This document shows, in pieces, positions 10,927 to 24,500 of a DNA stretch of 64,000 nt (its first letter is position 1; the number at the start of each line of letters is the position of its first letter). Made by a program: the position numbers and the translations under genes. Location of the stretch: assembly GCA_033297205.1 (NCBI GenBank), contig MU859196.1, positions 33,342 through 97,341 of the forward strand, written 5' to 3'. The notes beneath the pieces are model-generated. The model was not told the DNA's origin and ran no database searches. It saw only the letters and a list, made by a program, of their open reading frames with translations. Source of the stretch: Pseudoneurospora amorphoporcata (lineage: Eukaryota; Ascomycota; Sordariomycetes; Sordariales; Sordariaceae).

Positions 10927-13900
10927 ATAGAAGGAGGAATCTGGGGAAAGAGACGATATGTAAAACTGATTAAACTTCCATGGTGAAGGGAGGAATGGAG
11001 TGATGGAAAGCGTTATTTGCCGGGTCTATTCTATACTGCCGATGTTGGGCGGGCGGAAACTGGAAGCCAAAGAGTGTTGGGATGAAAGGAAGGAGTGGCG
11101 CTGGAGCAATGGGCACTTTACACAACATGAAAGGCGGGACTGGAGGGAAAACTGGGCCGCGATGATGTTCAACTCCAGTCACAACGACCCACAGGAGCAA
11201 CAGGGAGAAAGAGATGCTATGAGAAGGAAAGCATGGAATCGGTGGGAAGGAAATTACTGATTTAAGAGGAAGGCAATGAGAGAACAAGGGACTAAAAAGG
11301 AGCTTGGATTGGTGGTGTTCGACAAGTTTTGGGCACGAACACTGCCGCCGGAAGGATATACGGCAGATAGGAGAGGGCAAACGGCGCAGAGATATCAGGG
11401 GAGAACTATCAATAAGTCCGAGACTGGAGTTAAAGGCGACACTTGCAGCGGGTCAAATGGTGGCGCACATCTTTGTTTGGGTTCATGTTGCTGTGGTGTG
11501 TGGCTGGAGCTGGACAGCGTTCGGGGACAGGAACTTTGCAGTTGCAGATGGCTTGGGGACTACGAACACAAAGACAGTTGTGTGGTGCTTGGTGTGATTC
11601 TTCACCCCGTTCGCGGTTGGCATCCAATATTTTTCTGGACTTTGTTTTTTCTCGTCTGGTCTCTATATACGTAGAGGTAGCCAGGCAATATCGCTTCTAC
11701 CTTTTGATCTTCTTTTCTGTACACAACTTGAAGAGCAGGAAAAATTGTGTGCTCATAGAAACTCATCGCGACCTTCACAGTGGCCTTGCCATTAGACCGG
11801 CGCCCAAAGATCCATCTCCTCTTTGAGATTCAATGTAAGTGAGTATACATCTGTCATCTAGCCTTTGTGTTACGACAGTTCGTACCCGGTGAGCTATCAT
11901 AGAGGTCCAAAAGCCCGCAACATCATCTTCAAGAAGGAGGCATCGTATATGCAGGCTCACATCTCTCGATCATGCACTAACCCTTCAGAGTTGCCTGGTA
12001 TTCAAGGTCGTGTCACCTATCCCCCCCTCCCAAACTTCAATTCTTCCATGGCCTGTCCCTGTCCGTCTCTCAACATGCCTGCCTGCCTTGCCCTGTTTCT
12101 TACCTTCAACCTTTACATCCCTGGGTCCCTAGCTGCATGCACTGCCTTCCTCTACCTTGGATCTTCTATATCCCGCCTCAAAGCACCCTCAAAATCTGCC
12201 TTAACAATTCTCAAGTATCGTTACCTCTTCATCCCTACTTACCCTGTCCTTGTCTCCTCTGCCTGTCTGCCTTGGTCCTCCTGCCTTCAATCTTCCGTTG
12301 GCTTCTTCTCTCTTTGCATCTTTCACCGCCTTTCGATGCTGCAATCGGACTTGACCATCATGTGCATCGAACCGAACCGAACCGAACCGTCTCTCTGAAT
12401 CGTTATCATCAAATTTTTTACAGGTACTTACTGCTCCCCTTTCCTCCTCGGAACCTCACAGTCAAACAAACACCGTGCGTGGTATTGATGAACCCTCCTC
12501 ACCCTCCCACGCGTCAGTGCCGCCACACTCATAAGCCTAGAAGAAGGTTGGCGGGAGAGAGAAGCCCCCCATCCGTAAGGTAGATGTCGCGGCTTTGAAA
12601 GTCATAGATCACCGCTTCAAAATTCATGTCTTGACTTAGGGGCAGTCGATAGGATATTGCCCCCCGACCCCGTGTTCAATGTTGACATTTGATGGACACA
12701 CATCGTCATGTCAGTTCGTTACCGTTTCGCGGCCCACAAGCGCAGTGCCCGCACCCATACCCGTTACGTTTCCCGCCTTTCTCTCACTACCTTAGCTAGC
12801 TCCCGCTTTTTCTTCAGCTCCCCTCCTCCCCGTACATACCCGCTCTTGTTGATCATGTAGTTTCCACTTCTCGCACCTAGAAAAAGCCTAGCGTAAGCCT
12901 TGTAAGTCAGCCTGCATATAATGTCCAGGGTATCTCAACATGGATGAACCCTGTATATAACAGCCTTATGTTATCGTGCGCTGTCAACATGTCATTGAAT
13001 GAATGAGCTCTTGGTGCTCCTGTTTGTGTTCTGTTTGTGAGGCAGCACTTCCAACACATAGACTTTCGAATTCTGCAGTAGGGCTGCGAGCTGGTTTCCT
13101 TTTCACTCCAAACAGCGTACCTAGTTCGATCCCCTCAACTCCCTCCCCTAGTGTTTTTACTGGTTTACGAATACATACCCTCCTCTTTCATCATCTCATC
13201 CGCTTGTTTGCTCCACTTTTCTTTCAGCTTAACCCTTCGTTATCGACATTTCCGCTGTCCGCAAGTGGAAGGCCAAGCTGCGGCTCTCCGTCTCGTGGAC
13301 AGCAACATCGCGAAATAGAAGGAAAGTTCATGATAGCCCTAACTAGTTGTACCTTGAGCAGATTCTTTCCATCTGTTTCACTCGCCAACCCAACAAAACC
13401 ACAGTGCCTCGACTCCACCGCCATTAACTACCTACCTAGTGTATTGTATGTAGTGTAGTGGAACTCGCTCACCAACTCCTCAGGCTTGTTTGTGGTTATG
13501 GGTCATCAGCATAGGTACCATAGCCAGTTCCAAAAAATAAAATAAAAAACGCCTATTGAAGCTGAGCACTGACTATAATGTAGTCAATGTCTAACTCATC
13601 AACAACATGCAGTCAGAACTGTCAGTCATCACCAGCGGCATGTGGCTGACTGGAGCAGTTTGAGCTTTGTATCACCATCCGAAAACGACGCCTTCGTCAT
13701 CCGTAAAAAAAAGCAACGAGGAGAGCTACACTACGCTCGTCGCTCAGTAGGTTGCTATCCACCTTGGCGCTTATTCGGTGCCCCCGGTTATCCCCCGCTG
13801 CATTTGAACATATTGAAAGCAGTTAGGAGGTTAGGTAGGTAGGGAGGTGCGGTAGTAGGCGTGCAGTCCGAGGCTTCACGTCCGCGGCAGGCAAGACGAG

Positions 13901-15394
13901 CAAGGGAAAGAAGTTAACTAAAGTGAAAGTGACAGGTCAGTTTATTGGACTAAAATGGAGATGTAAGATCCAGGCTCCATCTGCGGACAGAGGTTATCTA
14001 AGACATTTTGATGTCGCCTATCTCAGCTCGTATCTTAGCTTGGTTAATCGGAGCTGTATACCTACCTACGTGGGTAGCTTACCAGCCAGCGGCAAGTGCA
14101 GCTGACGGCACAAACCATGAGGTCCACGCCAAGTGCCAAAGGCAGCTAGCTAGCTGGAAATATCGGCCATGATTGGGAAGGTGACATTGGATCAGACTTT
14201 GGAAGAATCAGGGCCCGGGGGCATGGTTCTTTCTCGCGCCCAACAACCATTCAACCAATGACCGGCTCCTTGGATCTTTAACGTACCATTGAAGGATTCA
14301 ATCAAATCGGGGAATCATACCTTATGTATCGATCGTAAGATCCAGAGTGAGCTTGCCAAGGACATATAAGCGGGCTGATTGGCCCACCCACTTGGAATTA
14401 GCCCATCATATCTTCGATCTCGAGCTTTTGTCTTCGCGGACTGGACTTCACGTCCGCTCCTCGGTTTAGCCCCCCCCCCATCTTTTCACCTACGAGTTAC
14501 CCCATGGTTCATTTTCTCATTCATGATGCTAGTCTCGGTTGAAAATAGCAACGGGTAATAGGTGATGGGAATCGGTGTGATTCCCAAGCCGGATATCTCT
14601 GTTCCCGATCTTGAATCGAGTGGTAAACGAGGATGTTTAGGGATATTGTACGTGTGAAATTGGTATGGCGTAGGTCATCAGTGTGATATGGAACCTAAAG
14701 CGGCCTTCTAATGCCCTTGTTATGTCTGAGATCGGGGATCAGGGAACGAAGTGACGAGCCCTAGGGCCCCGGGGAACGCTTAGCGAGCTTAGCTGCCTAG
14801 ACTGGATCCTCGGAAGGGTTCAAGCACGTGTGATGGCTTGCTTGGGAGTTGGGAGCTTGGTAAGGAACCCCCATGCCTACCTGGGGTTTGGACGGCGCAA
14901 GTGGGGCATTACCGAGCCGGGAATGTCTTAATCTTCGGGCAACAAGGACATCCGGGAGCGGGTTGGTCAGCGGGTCAGGGTCTGTTCGCATCTGGCGAAC
15001 CATGATGGATTACTCCGGGACCGGGTTCCGGGATGTAACCTCCAGACTAGCTGTCATCCCATCATCGTCCCCGTGTTGCTGCAGCCGGTGCACGCATGTC
15101 AGACTGCCAGCAAGCGGTAAGGCGGACATGAACCTATAAGCTCTGCAGTTGGCCCGCGAGAACTCAGCCATGGTAGCGAGTCGCGGTAAGCGGTAGCATC
15201 CGTACTTTGTGATCTGTCTTTCTTTTGACAAGTTCAGTTCGCTTGGTTTATCCCCAACGAGAGGTCAGAATGCCATAGTTGCTCAAAGGCTGTCTTGAAG
15301 CTGTTAGCTGCCATGTCCTACAAGGTGACAATGATTTTTTTTCTCTCCTTACCTAAGCTTGTAGTAAAGGTGAGTTTTGACAACTTATCATGAC
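10927..15394. other. Gene-poor intergenic stretch
   Basis: I see no gene that I can support in about 4.5 kb. Frames of 130-177 codons at 11276-12583 lack splice sites, domains and consistent composition, and pyrimidine-rich DNA keeps several of them open. Short TAGG/TACC runs occur near 13825-13850 and 14060. A T/C-rich strand from about 12000 to 12850 may be promoter-like, but no gene follows. Confidence 0.5.
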
Positions 15395-15902
15395 CTTCAC
15401 AGCTCCACCAGACAAAAACTCCAGCCACCACGAGTCAGCCACCGAGGCATAATGGTCACAGAGCTAATGCCAGATGGGCATGTAGTCCGGCTACCGCCTC
15501 CGACACTGCTATCTGGTATGAAACCTACCGCTCCAGCAACCAGTCCCAACAACCGGATTGGTGGTATCCGGCATTCGATATCACGTCTGCGGTCTGCCGC
15601 AATCTGCCACAGCCTGCCAGCGATGGAAAAGCCACCATGCAGTGGCGCCCAGTCCATGCCACCCATCATTGAGCATTCGAACTGCCCATGGGACGAGGAC
15701 TGGCCGAACGATTAGGTCATCGGCTTTACTGTTGAGCCTTGCTCGTACGTTTGAGTTAAACGAGGTGGTGTGCGTAGACGCCACAGTGTGGCATGGTGGC
15801 ATTTTGCCCTTGGCCTCACTCCAACCGGATAAACTCTCCGATGCTCGCCAAGCGGCCGGCGGCAGCTCGCAGGAGAACATGAGGAGAAATATATCCGAGT
15901 GA
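15395..15902 (+). pseudogene. Weak coding-like relic
   Basis: One frame (about 15395-15671) reads SDTAIWYETYRSSNQSQQ, then PDWWYPAFDI, and ends at TGA. Another frame (to 15902) reads TFELNEVVCVDATVWHGGIL and a Gln/Ser-rich end. Neither has a convincing start codon, and the two frames do not join. It may be a broken gene or may mean nothing. Confidence 0.18.
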
Positions 15903-18619
15903 TCGGATTCAGGTGTCATCGGGTGGGAAAAGTTTCTCTTTGCTTGTTTTGAGGTTGAGATTTGTTGTCTTGTTCATAGAAGGCTCGGGGGTTGGCAACT
16001 GTAGGTAGCATGGAGATGCTCTAGGGAGTCTTTACGATTGGTGTTGTCCGAACGCTATAGCTGACTGTAACGTGGCACTGAATAGACCTGGTGGTTAGTC
16101 AGCTCAAGTTCCTCAATAGCTTGTTAGTACGGTTACCGTCGGTTTGCCTTCAGAGATAACCAAGGGGTTACTTACCTACTCGAAGTACAATTCGCCTGCC
16201 AGCTGTCGAGCAAACAATCCCCCAATACCGAATTCCGGTCACTTGCCTGTTCACAGTAGCTATTGGGCGACCCGAGGTATGATCCCTATAGCCCTAGTTC
16301 AGCTCAGAAGTTCCACACCATTGCTCCATTGCACCTTGAACCCCCTCAGGCCCCTATCTTTCGAAGTTCTGAGACCTTCCCACTTTTACCCCACGTTCAT
16401 GGCGGCTAGAACCTTGCTCACAGATCGCCCTCGCTACCATACTATCGCGTGTCTGTGATCTGCCAGTAGCTTGGTGGTCCGGAGCTAGGATCATGGGAAT
16501 AATCCCGATGGGACTGAAAACCGTGGGGAAGCTGACAGAAAAGTGGGCCAGTTCCATAGCCGATGGGAATGTCTCATTGTCTCGGCCATTATCACCGCAT
16601 TAATCATCGATCAGATTTTCAACTCGCCTTTCAAAAGTCGATACCAGATACGTTACTAACGCATGACAAGTGAGACAGGCCGGTTAGAGATCCTGTCCAT
16701 ACCCGTCTGGAGTTCATGTCAATGTCCGAGAATTGTGTCTCTGATGTCTGCTGCTTGATGTCTAACCTTCCATCAGTCTGTGGATGGACCCTTTATCCAT
16801 GTGCTGGGGGTCTAAGCCTGAGACTGACATCCCGCATTCGTACCCGTTCTCGCTCTCGCTCTGTCGGTTCCAAGGACGAAGGGACGAGAGGTAAACAAGG
16901 GCATAGTATAAACTCCAGGTATACGGACATTTCTCCGTGCTGTGTACTTGAACAGACTTGTGAGGTAAAAGAGTGCGTCGGGTGGATCATAAGATAGGAT
17001 CAGGTCCTAGACCAGGGGGAACAATGAATGAAGCTTGAACAACAGAGTACTGCCATAGCGAGCCGGGTGAATCCCGAGCGCAGACTAACAAGCATTACTG
17101 CACATGAAGAGCGTCATGAATACCTCCCTCGCATCGGAACGGGGACAGTAATCCGTCCAGCCGGAAACATGTTCGTGTGCCCAGCGTTCCATTTCAGCCT
17201 CAGCCCGGCGATTGGACGAATAGACGAGCCGAACGGAGACTTGGGTTAGGACAGGAAAGGACAGCCGAAAGGTCGTATGCTTCAGCACGCATGGGAGATC
17301 ATCATCCTCGTCCCCATTATGATGCCTGGCATCTCACATCATGTACGGTGTGATCCATGCAACATACGCCCTTTGCCGTATGCCCCTTCGGTTCCGGCCA
17401 CCGTGATACAGATGGGGAGGACGGAGGATGAGACTGTGAACATGGGGGCAACGCAGGGGCAAGGAAAGACAGGGCGACCAATCGCAAACTTGTTTGTATA
17501 CTTTCTAGTTCCGGGGCAGTGCCCGAGAGCCGAGGCTGAGGAACGGGCTAAGAAGAGTTGTAGAAGACGTGGGATAGGCTAAGAGTCGAGGGGGATGATT
17601 GAAGGGGAGCGAGTGGGAACAGTGTGATGTGGTGAAATGGAAAGAAACCGGGGCAACTAACCAGTGGCGGAATGGCAGCTCAAATTCGTTTCTCCCGCAC
17701 GAGGTGACGAAGGCCTGCCATGCGGTACCTTGTTTCGTTTTTTACCGTTACCGTGCGTGCTCCCCCAATTTCTGATGACCATGCTTTTTCCCCATCCCCT
17801 TATCGATTTCCCGGTTAACCAAATGGCAGGGAGGGGTGGGATAAGAGAGCGGTTTTTGAGATCCGAACCCGGAAAATCGAAAATTGCCCATCAGAAATCC
17901 ACTTTGCGAATCGATGTCTTGCCCTTTTCTCTGATCACTCTGGTCGGATCAGGGGTCCCAATCAGCAGTCGAGATCGGCCACGGATGCTAGCGAATCCGG
18001 GAAATGCACCCAGGGACCCAGGACGTGGAACAGCCATATTTGGCTGGTGGCACAGGCCTACACAGTTAAGCCATGCGCTGATAATGACCACTCATTTTTC
18101 TTACCATCTTGGTGGGCCTGCATGCTTTGATTGTGTAACCAAACCAAACCGCAAGATCACTGTATACCTTTCCACTTCCGAACTGCCTCATTGATGCTTG
18201 CGAGATCTGGGGCCGGGTATCGACAGGCTTTGAGAGCTAGGAAGGGTGCCAGGGTTGGTCAATCTGGACGGGGTGGACGACTTGCCTACTTTGCAGTAGC
18301 TCACGATCTTGTTGAACTAATTTCGCCGAAATCTCTCTTGCTAGGATTCTCGCATTAGCCCCAAACGTGCTGATATTGCGTTGAAAGGGGCATGAAGTGT
18401 ACTGTGCAGTTTAGCCCTCCGAACGCGTTGTTGTCGGGCCACGCCGACGGAGCAACTACACATCCCCGTTCTCAACCCATCAACTTCAGCGTGACCTGAC
18501 CTGGAGCAGCACCTTGGGCCCAGCGACACTGATGTCAGGTTTTTGAGAGGGTGAAAAGTAACATACCATCAACCCGTCCATGATTTCCAGCAAGCCATTT
18601 CTCTTCAATTTAGCGCAAC
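15903..18619. other. Intergenic, no gene supported
   Basis: Several frames of 60-180 codons are open, but none shows a domain, splice signals or a clear coding pattern. I see nothing else in it. Confidence 0.45.
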
Positions 18620-19375
18620 ATGATGTTAGTCCTAATCGCTGTCGATAATCCGCACCGGCGATTTGAAACGTACGCGGGAAGACGTCGTACCGTGAAGTGG
18701 GAGTCCCGAGATCGACCCATCGGCTCACTCCACGAGTGTCCCTTTACTGACACCATGAGCCGAGAGCATCGACAGGAAACGGAAAACATGGACGAGCCCA
18801 CAGTACCCGGGACGAGCCACCGAAGCGACGCAATGACACCAAGCAGATCTTCAAAGACCAAGAACACGAGCAAGAGGAGAGATCTACCGGAATCCATCGC
18901 AGCCGACGGCTTGACCCTATCCCACGATTCGCGACTGCGCTAATGAGCCATCACCTCCGGAGAGTGGGGAGTACGTGAATTCAAAAGCCACTGGCGCCGA
19001 TGCGAACGTGTCCTTAGCGAATTAGGAAATTTCGGAGAGTTTCCCGACATGGTTACGGGTCATTGTCGAGGATGGTAAGTCGTCGGGAAAGGCATCTTCC
19101 GGACGGAAAAGAAAGGAGAGAAACCCCCAGATTACCCAGACAAGGCAGCAGGATTCTCGCCATCAGATATTGATCCCAAGTTGTATCGACCCCAATGCAA
19201 CTTGTTCAGCCGACTTCATGTCTCTCCAGACACCCCGACCATCCAATATCGGCCAGCGCCTGCATCACAACCACTGAAGATGATATAGCATTGGCACGGT
19301 ATGGATGACCGAAAGGGCTTGTCGAAGACCAATCCACCATGGCCGAAGATGTTCATGTTCCCAGTGCGAAGCCGT
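18620..19375 (+). pseudogene. Possible decayed gene, one frame with four internal stops
   Basis: A single plus-strand frame from ATG 18620 reads like protein for about 250 codons: a hydrophilic Arg/Ser/Thr-rich part, then VREFKSHWRRCERVLSELGN, then KPPDYPDKAAGFSPSDIDPK, then LFSRLHVSPDTPTIQYRPA and GMDDRKGLSKTNPPWPKMF. It is broken by TAA-TGA at 18941-18946, TAA near 19076 and TAG near 19288, and ends at TAG near 19379. That the reading resumes in the same frame after every stop argues for point mutation rather than introns. Family not recognised. Further coding-like pieces in other frames continue to about 20730 and may belong to the same former gene. Confidence 0.35.
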
Positions 19376-19379
19376 CAGT

Positions 19380-20883
19380 AGAGGCAGGGTAAGCAGTCCG
19401 AAGGAGGGTGACAAAGTCTAGCCAAGCCCATTAAGCCGTCGGGATGACCGGAAGGTTCACGGACGACCCAAGACCCGTGTGAATAACGTAGGCACTCGCT
19501 GCCATAGCTTGCAGTATGGAGTGAGGCTTCGCGCAGGATGTAAATCTTCGGCCTATAAAGTAAGAAAAGGCGTTGATTAACGTGTTGTATTTCCACGGTG
19601 GCCATGAACACGGCTAAAAGATCGATAAGGCTCGGTTCAGTCTGGGGAAGTTGGAGATCAGGGAGGTCCCACAAGGACGAAACTGGGGATTCTGGGGCAC
19701 CAGATGACTCGGCAGCGGTTGGTTGCTCGTTGAGAAAGCTCCGTCACGCGCGTCAGATAGTCGTGGGCCAAAGAAGAGGTCGTCAAGTTTGACGTTTGAG
19801 TGTTGGCCGTGCGAGACATAAAGCGTGGGTCCAAGCTGTCATGTGCATATGAGGTGAATGGTGAGCAGCCGGGACATGATGATCAGAACTTCAGAAGGTA
19901 TGTAACGAAGTGGGACGTAGTTCTTTTGGGCTCCACATTGGGCAATTTTGCGCGGAACATCGAGCGTGGTTATGCAAGAGATACTTCCGAGGAAGGAACC
20001 TAGATCCTGCTCCACGCTACGGCCCCTGGAAAGTGATATTTCAGGGACTTGGGGCTTTCGTTGCCATCTTGCTTTGCATGTCGAATTGTCGATGTCGAGA
20101 TACCCTTCAGCTGAATGATATCAGTGAATTTGAGTAGGTAAGAAGCAATGTTTTGCGGCGATTGGCAGGCGTAGGGATCGGAGAGCCTTTACTGAAATCC
20201 TGGCAAGCAGAGAATACTGGAAGATGACTGATGGGCAGTACCCGGCCACTTGGTTGTGAATCGAAACCACTGAAGGGTGGCTCGGCCGCACACGCTTGGC
20301 GTCCTTCCCGAGACATGATTCGTCGACTCAAAGGTGTGGCGCACCCTAACATCCGAAATGTACCCCTGTGTACTTTGGTCTCGATACTGACAACACGCAA
20401 TTTGCTTCGAGATCCTAAGCGTGTGGATTTCCTGTTAGCCCAGTTGGCAGTATCCTGAATTCCAAGAACCAATGACCCGATCAGCCTCTCCCTTCACACA
20501 CATCGGAGAATGGGTAACCGGCCGGGCGGTCACACTACTCCTGGATGTTGGTGTTGGGGCGGCAAGGGTTGATGACTTACTACACTTAGCCCGATCTTTT
20601 TCGGCAAAAGCTAAAGACAAGCCAAAGAATAAGAAATACTCCGACGAAGATCTGGCGACAGCAGAACGAAATCGTATATATATCTTGCCTCCGAACCTTC
20701 GAAAGGACGACAGAGATCAAGATTCAGAATAGAAAGGCATCTACAACGAGAAGTTAGCAGCACGCTCCCGACTTAAAGCCTACCTTTCGAGTGAGAACGT
20801 ACCTTGCACACCTCAAGTGGCAACATCAGATCAACCTCAACAAAAACATCACCAACATCACTGTTCCTCTAAACACCATCAAA
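19380..20883. other. Unresolved stretch with coding-like fragments
   Basis: Open plus-strand pieces at 19598-19792, 19800-20003, 20231-20458 and 20472-20732 have protein-like composition (the last ends ERNRIYILPPNLRKDDRDQD) but no consistent splice model. The final 150 bases (20733-20883) look like the 5' leader of the downstream gene (AACAAAAACATCACCAACATC-like, ending AAAATG). Confidence 0.3.
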
Positions 20884-21513
20884 ATGTGCCACGGACACCC
20901 CGCCGGACACTCTTGCGGCCATACTTCGCTGCATTGGCACTACTGCCCAGCAGCCAAGATCGACCTCAATACTGGATACCAAGACCCATGCAGCAACACG
21001 ACCATGGCGAAAGAACAGCCCTCAAACGCCGGTTGCCCCTTGCAGAACTGCGACTTCAGGAATACCAACGGCAACTGGACATGCTGCCAATGCGGCTCCC
21101 CAAATACAACCGGGTGGTGTGACGGCATGCTGCCGAGCCCACGATGGGAGAGGAACGCCCTTACCAACGAGTGGCAGTACATCCAGACCTGCGATCACAT
21201 GTGCTGCAGGAACTGTCCCAGAGAGGGTATGTGCTAACCCCTCCTTCAGTGACCTGAGAGCCCGAGCTTCGGTAGCAATAAGCTGACAGACAAACTAGCC
21301 CCTGCTCCCGGCTCTACTGCCGAAAGCTCCCGAAAGAAGAGAAAGGACTCCAGCAAGCGCGGTACCAGGGGCCCCAGAGATGGTGTGTCTATGACCGCTG
21401 AGGAGGCCGGACAACCAACGTCTTACGACATTGCGCTGGACTACAGCGGCAAAGAGAAGAAGCACAGCAAGGATATGGAGTCGCCGTCAAAGTCGAGGTC
21501 CCGGAGGCACTAG
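20884..21513 (+). CDS. Small Cys/His-rich protein, WxCCxC...CxHxxCxxC family (member 3)
   Basis: Two exons, 20884-21226 and 21299-21513, give 185 residues. The 72-nt intron has a GTATGT donor, a GCTGAC-like branch site and a TAG acceptor, and the frame is kept exactly. The N-terminus is Cys/His-rich (MCHGHPAGHSCGH), followed by YCPAAKIDLNTGYQDPCSN at about 20-38. The core has C51, C56, W65-T-C67-C68-x-C70, W78-C79 and C103-x-H105-x-x-C108-x-x-C111. The second exon encodes a basic, Ser-rich tail with KKRK, which could be a nuclear signal. I recall similar small proteins in other Sordariomycetes without known function; the recollection is general and should be checked. The core matches the genes at 10282 and 2883-3775, so these three are likely paralogues. 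Confidence 0.8.
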
Positions 21514-24500
21514 CCTGTTGGAATGTCCCGAGGTATAATGGCTGTGTTGGACCGGGGAAGCTGGACAACATGACGGTGGATGCATTGCTTTTTTATTTTG
21601 GTGCCAGTCATTGAACTTGGAGCCAAAACTGGAAGGCTGCTCTTTCTTTGATGATACCCGTGGATACATCATACACCACGTTTCGGGGTTAGGCGGCGTC
21701 GATTGTTTTCTAGGGCATACGGCCAGCATGCATCGAGCGCGCATAACAAGAAAGGACCGTGACTCAACTGGGATGGGAGGATGAATGGTGAGCAACACCA
21801 ACGGCGGCGTTTCCTTGATTCGGGTTTCTTGTTGATCTTGGGCGGCTTCTGGATTTGGACTTTGTAATCAGGGGTTTTCGGTCTGGGGGGCTCTGGGCGG
21901 CAGGGTCTCAACGTGTGCGTTTGCTTTTTGTTGTCTCATCATAACAGGTTTTTGTTGTTGTTGTTGTTGTTGCTGGCAATCAGGGCCAACAGTCGGAGTT
22001 CTTGCAGATTGCGGGTCCTAATCAAATATCTCGAACTTCGCTTTTTCCGTCCCTAGTGCTCACGATCTCGAATGGTCTTGTGACGTAAATGACCAAGGTG
22101 GCGCTCCTCAGGAGTTGACTTGGGACGTGGTCCTATTGCCGTTGAAAATTATGGCAAGTCGTGTTGCGGCGCATCAAGTGTAAAAAGGTCCCACCCCACC
22201 GCGTGTCGTGTTTGTGTGGTGAAGCCATGGTGATGCCAACAGAAGACTGTTGGTGGTGTGAAGATGGGAACATGAAAGAAGGGGAGGAAAGAGATACGAG
22301 TAAGTGGGAAGCGGGCGGTCATGGAGCAATTAAAGAACACGACCATGCTGATGCAAATGCTCTTAGCCGCAATCGACAGGCGCAGACGAGCCGCAATGGG
22401 ACGGGAGTGATGAGTGATTGATATGAAGCTATCGTATGCGGGCAAGCGGTGAAGCCGGCATCTCTTGTGAGACCATCGTGTGTCAAACAGTCGCAATCGG
22501 TCTTAGTCGGCAGCGTGCTTTCCACTTTCGGGGCACTGCATGTGTGGCCGGACCGTGCTTGATTCTGGGGTGATGCTGGGAATATTTGGGAAATGTTTGC
22601 CCATAGCAGTTCCTTTGGTGTTGAGGCTATCCAGGATGAGGTGGACAGTGAGGATCAGGGTGGTTGCACAGCCATAGTTGGTGGACAATTGGTGGGGGTT
22701 GGAGTTGGACAAGTTGCCATGGCCAGTGTCCTTGAGAGGTGATGGTGAGGAAGGGTGGAGGGGCTGGAAAAGAAAGGAGGAAAAAGATGGAACCTCTCAA
22801 ACTTTCATGGTTCTGCTATGCATGCAAGGCAAAACGGGAAGGAGGAGGAGTGAGTTCCTCGGCCAGGAAGGAGGATAAAATGAGCAGTGCAGACACTCGC
22901 ATACTTGAAGTGTTTGAGGGAAAGAGCAATGTGATGTGAAGGGAAGCACGGAAGCGAATTATCGTGACAGTCAACTACTGCAGTGCAACTGCAACCGCAA
23001 CCGTGAATGGCGTGGATGGGGAGAAAGCTGCGAATGGTTGCAAAGCTCGTCCAACTGAAGGTGTTGCCATTTCCAATTTTGGGCCCAAGAACATTGACGT
23101 CAATCGTACGATAGTCGTGGCCAGTTCGCTTTTAGCAAGTGGTCTCTGACGATCCGGGGCAAGAACGTGGCCTGCAAGCCCACTGCAATCCAGGCAACTG
23201 CAGGCAACCCCCCGGGCCTTGGCCGCACCTTCACCGGCCACCTCACACAACTGCCACTTTGACGTTACACAAACACGCCTTTGCACGCCTTGAACGATCC
23301 CTCATCGATGAAAATCAATCCAGGGTTAGGGGAATGTAAGGCATTGTTGGAGCATTCAGTGCCTCGGTTGCCCGTTTACTTGCAGCCACCTCGACACTCA
23401 TTTCATGCGAGGTTGATCCGATTGTAGGCATGCTGCTTGAGGCATTCCATCGATACAACGTTGCCAATGGGTTGATGGTCCGTGATCGATGTTACTTTTG
23501 TCTGTCCTGAGAGGCATCAGCACGGGATACCCGACAGTCCGACGATCGTCGGTATTCGGTCAACATCCACGGAACCGAAAGCCAACGATCCATTCGGGGA
23601 GTACCAAAATAACGCGATAACCGTTTTTTCGACGGCCTAGAGCGGCGATGGTGGTGTATCTGTTGGCTGTCGACATGGATATTCCTCTCAATTTTTCGAG
23701 TTGATGGCGCTACCGTACGACGCGCAGACAAAGATATCTCGTCATGAGACGGCCAAGTGGAAATTGTTTCCCAACCTCGTCGTTGTGGTCCCCTCGGATG
23801 AAACACCCAACGTCTTATGTCTTGCCGTGCCACGTGCTGTTACCTGTTACCGTCTGTGCGGCGCCTCGCTTTCCGTCTGGTACCTGTGCGAGCTGTGCAA
23901 GGATGGAACGGTCAGAGCACCGGATGGTGGTGAAAGCTGGGTGCGGCACGTCGATGTGCATTTGCTGGTCTCGGGGTTGTGGCAGTGGCGGGTGTCCTCA
24001 ATGATCGTGACGAGCGTGAGACCGGTAAACTGGCTCGCTGGATACACCCGACCAAGCAATCAACGACGATGACAAGATGTAGCCAAGCACCCAAGGTTGT
24101 ACGTGGCATGCCCCTTCCCACGTGCCAGTATTACAACCACAAACCACATGGCTCTCTTCCTCCGAACAGACGCAGTTTCACCACGGCTATCTGTGCGGTC
24201 GCGACTCTATCAGCCGCTCCCCGGATGGTTTGGATGAAAGAGCGCTCAATCTGTTACCGGACCTAATCTTAGAAAGATACAGGTAGCCGATCGACATTCC
24301 TTGGGAATAACACCTCGGTATTGAGCTATCGACAGGCTCCGTGGGTAACGAGGGAAGGATCCCTTCCATATACTGACCATGATATATTGCCTTTATGTTG
24401 TATTCGGTTGCGTCAACCAAATGAGCAACATGACGAGGGAGTGAGGGGCGAAACAGCGAACCTCCCATCATATCCGACTCCAACTCCTGTTTTCGAAAGA

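Noticed and set aside
11276..12583. Overlapping plus-strand frames of 130-177 codons
   Set aside because: Compositional frames in pyrimidine-rich DNA. No start context, domain, intron signals or paralogue.
7004..19379. Using the stop codons in the relics as proof of RIP
   Set aside because: Any stop codon can be derived from CAA, CAG or CGA by one C-to-T change, so the observation is compatible with RIP but not diagnostic. An intact homologue is needed.
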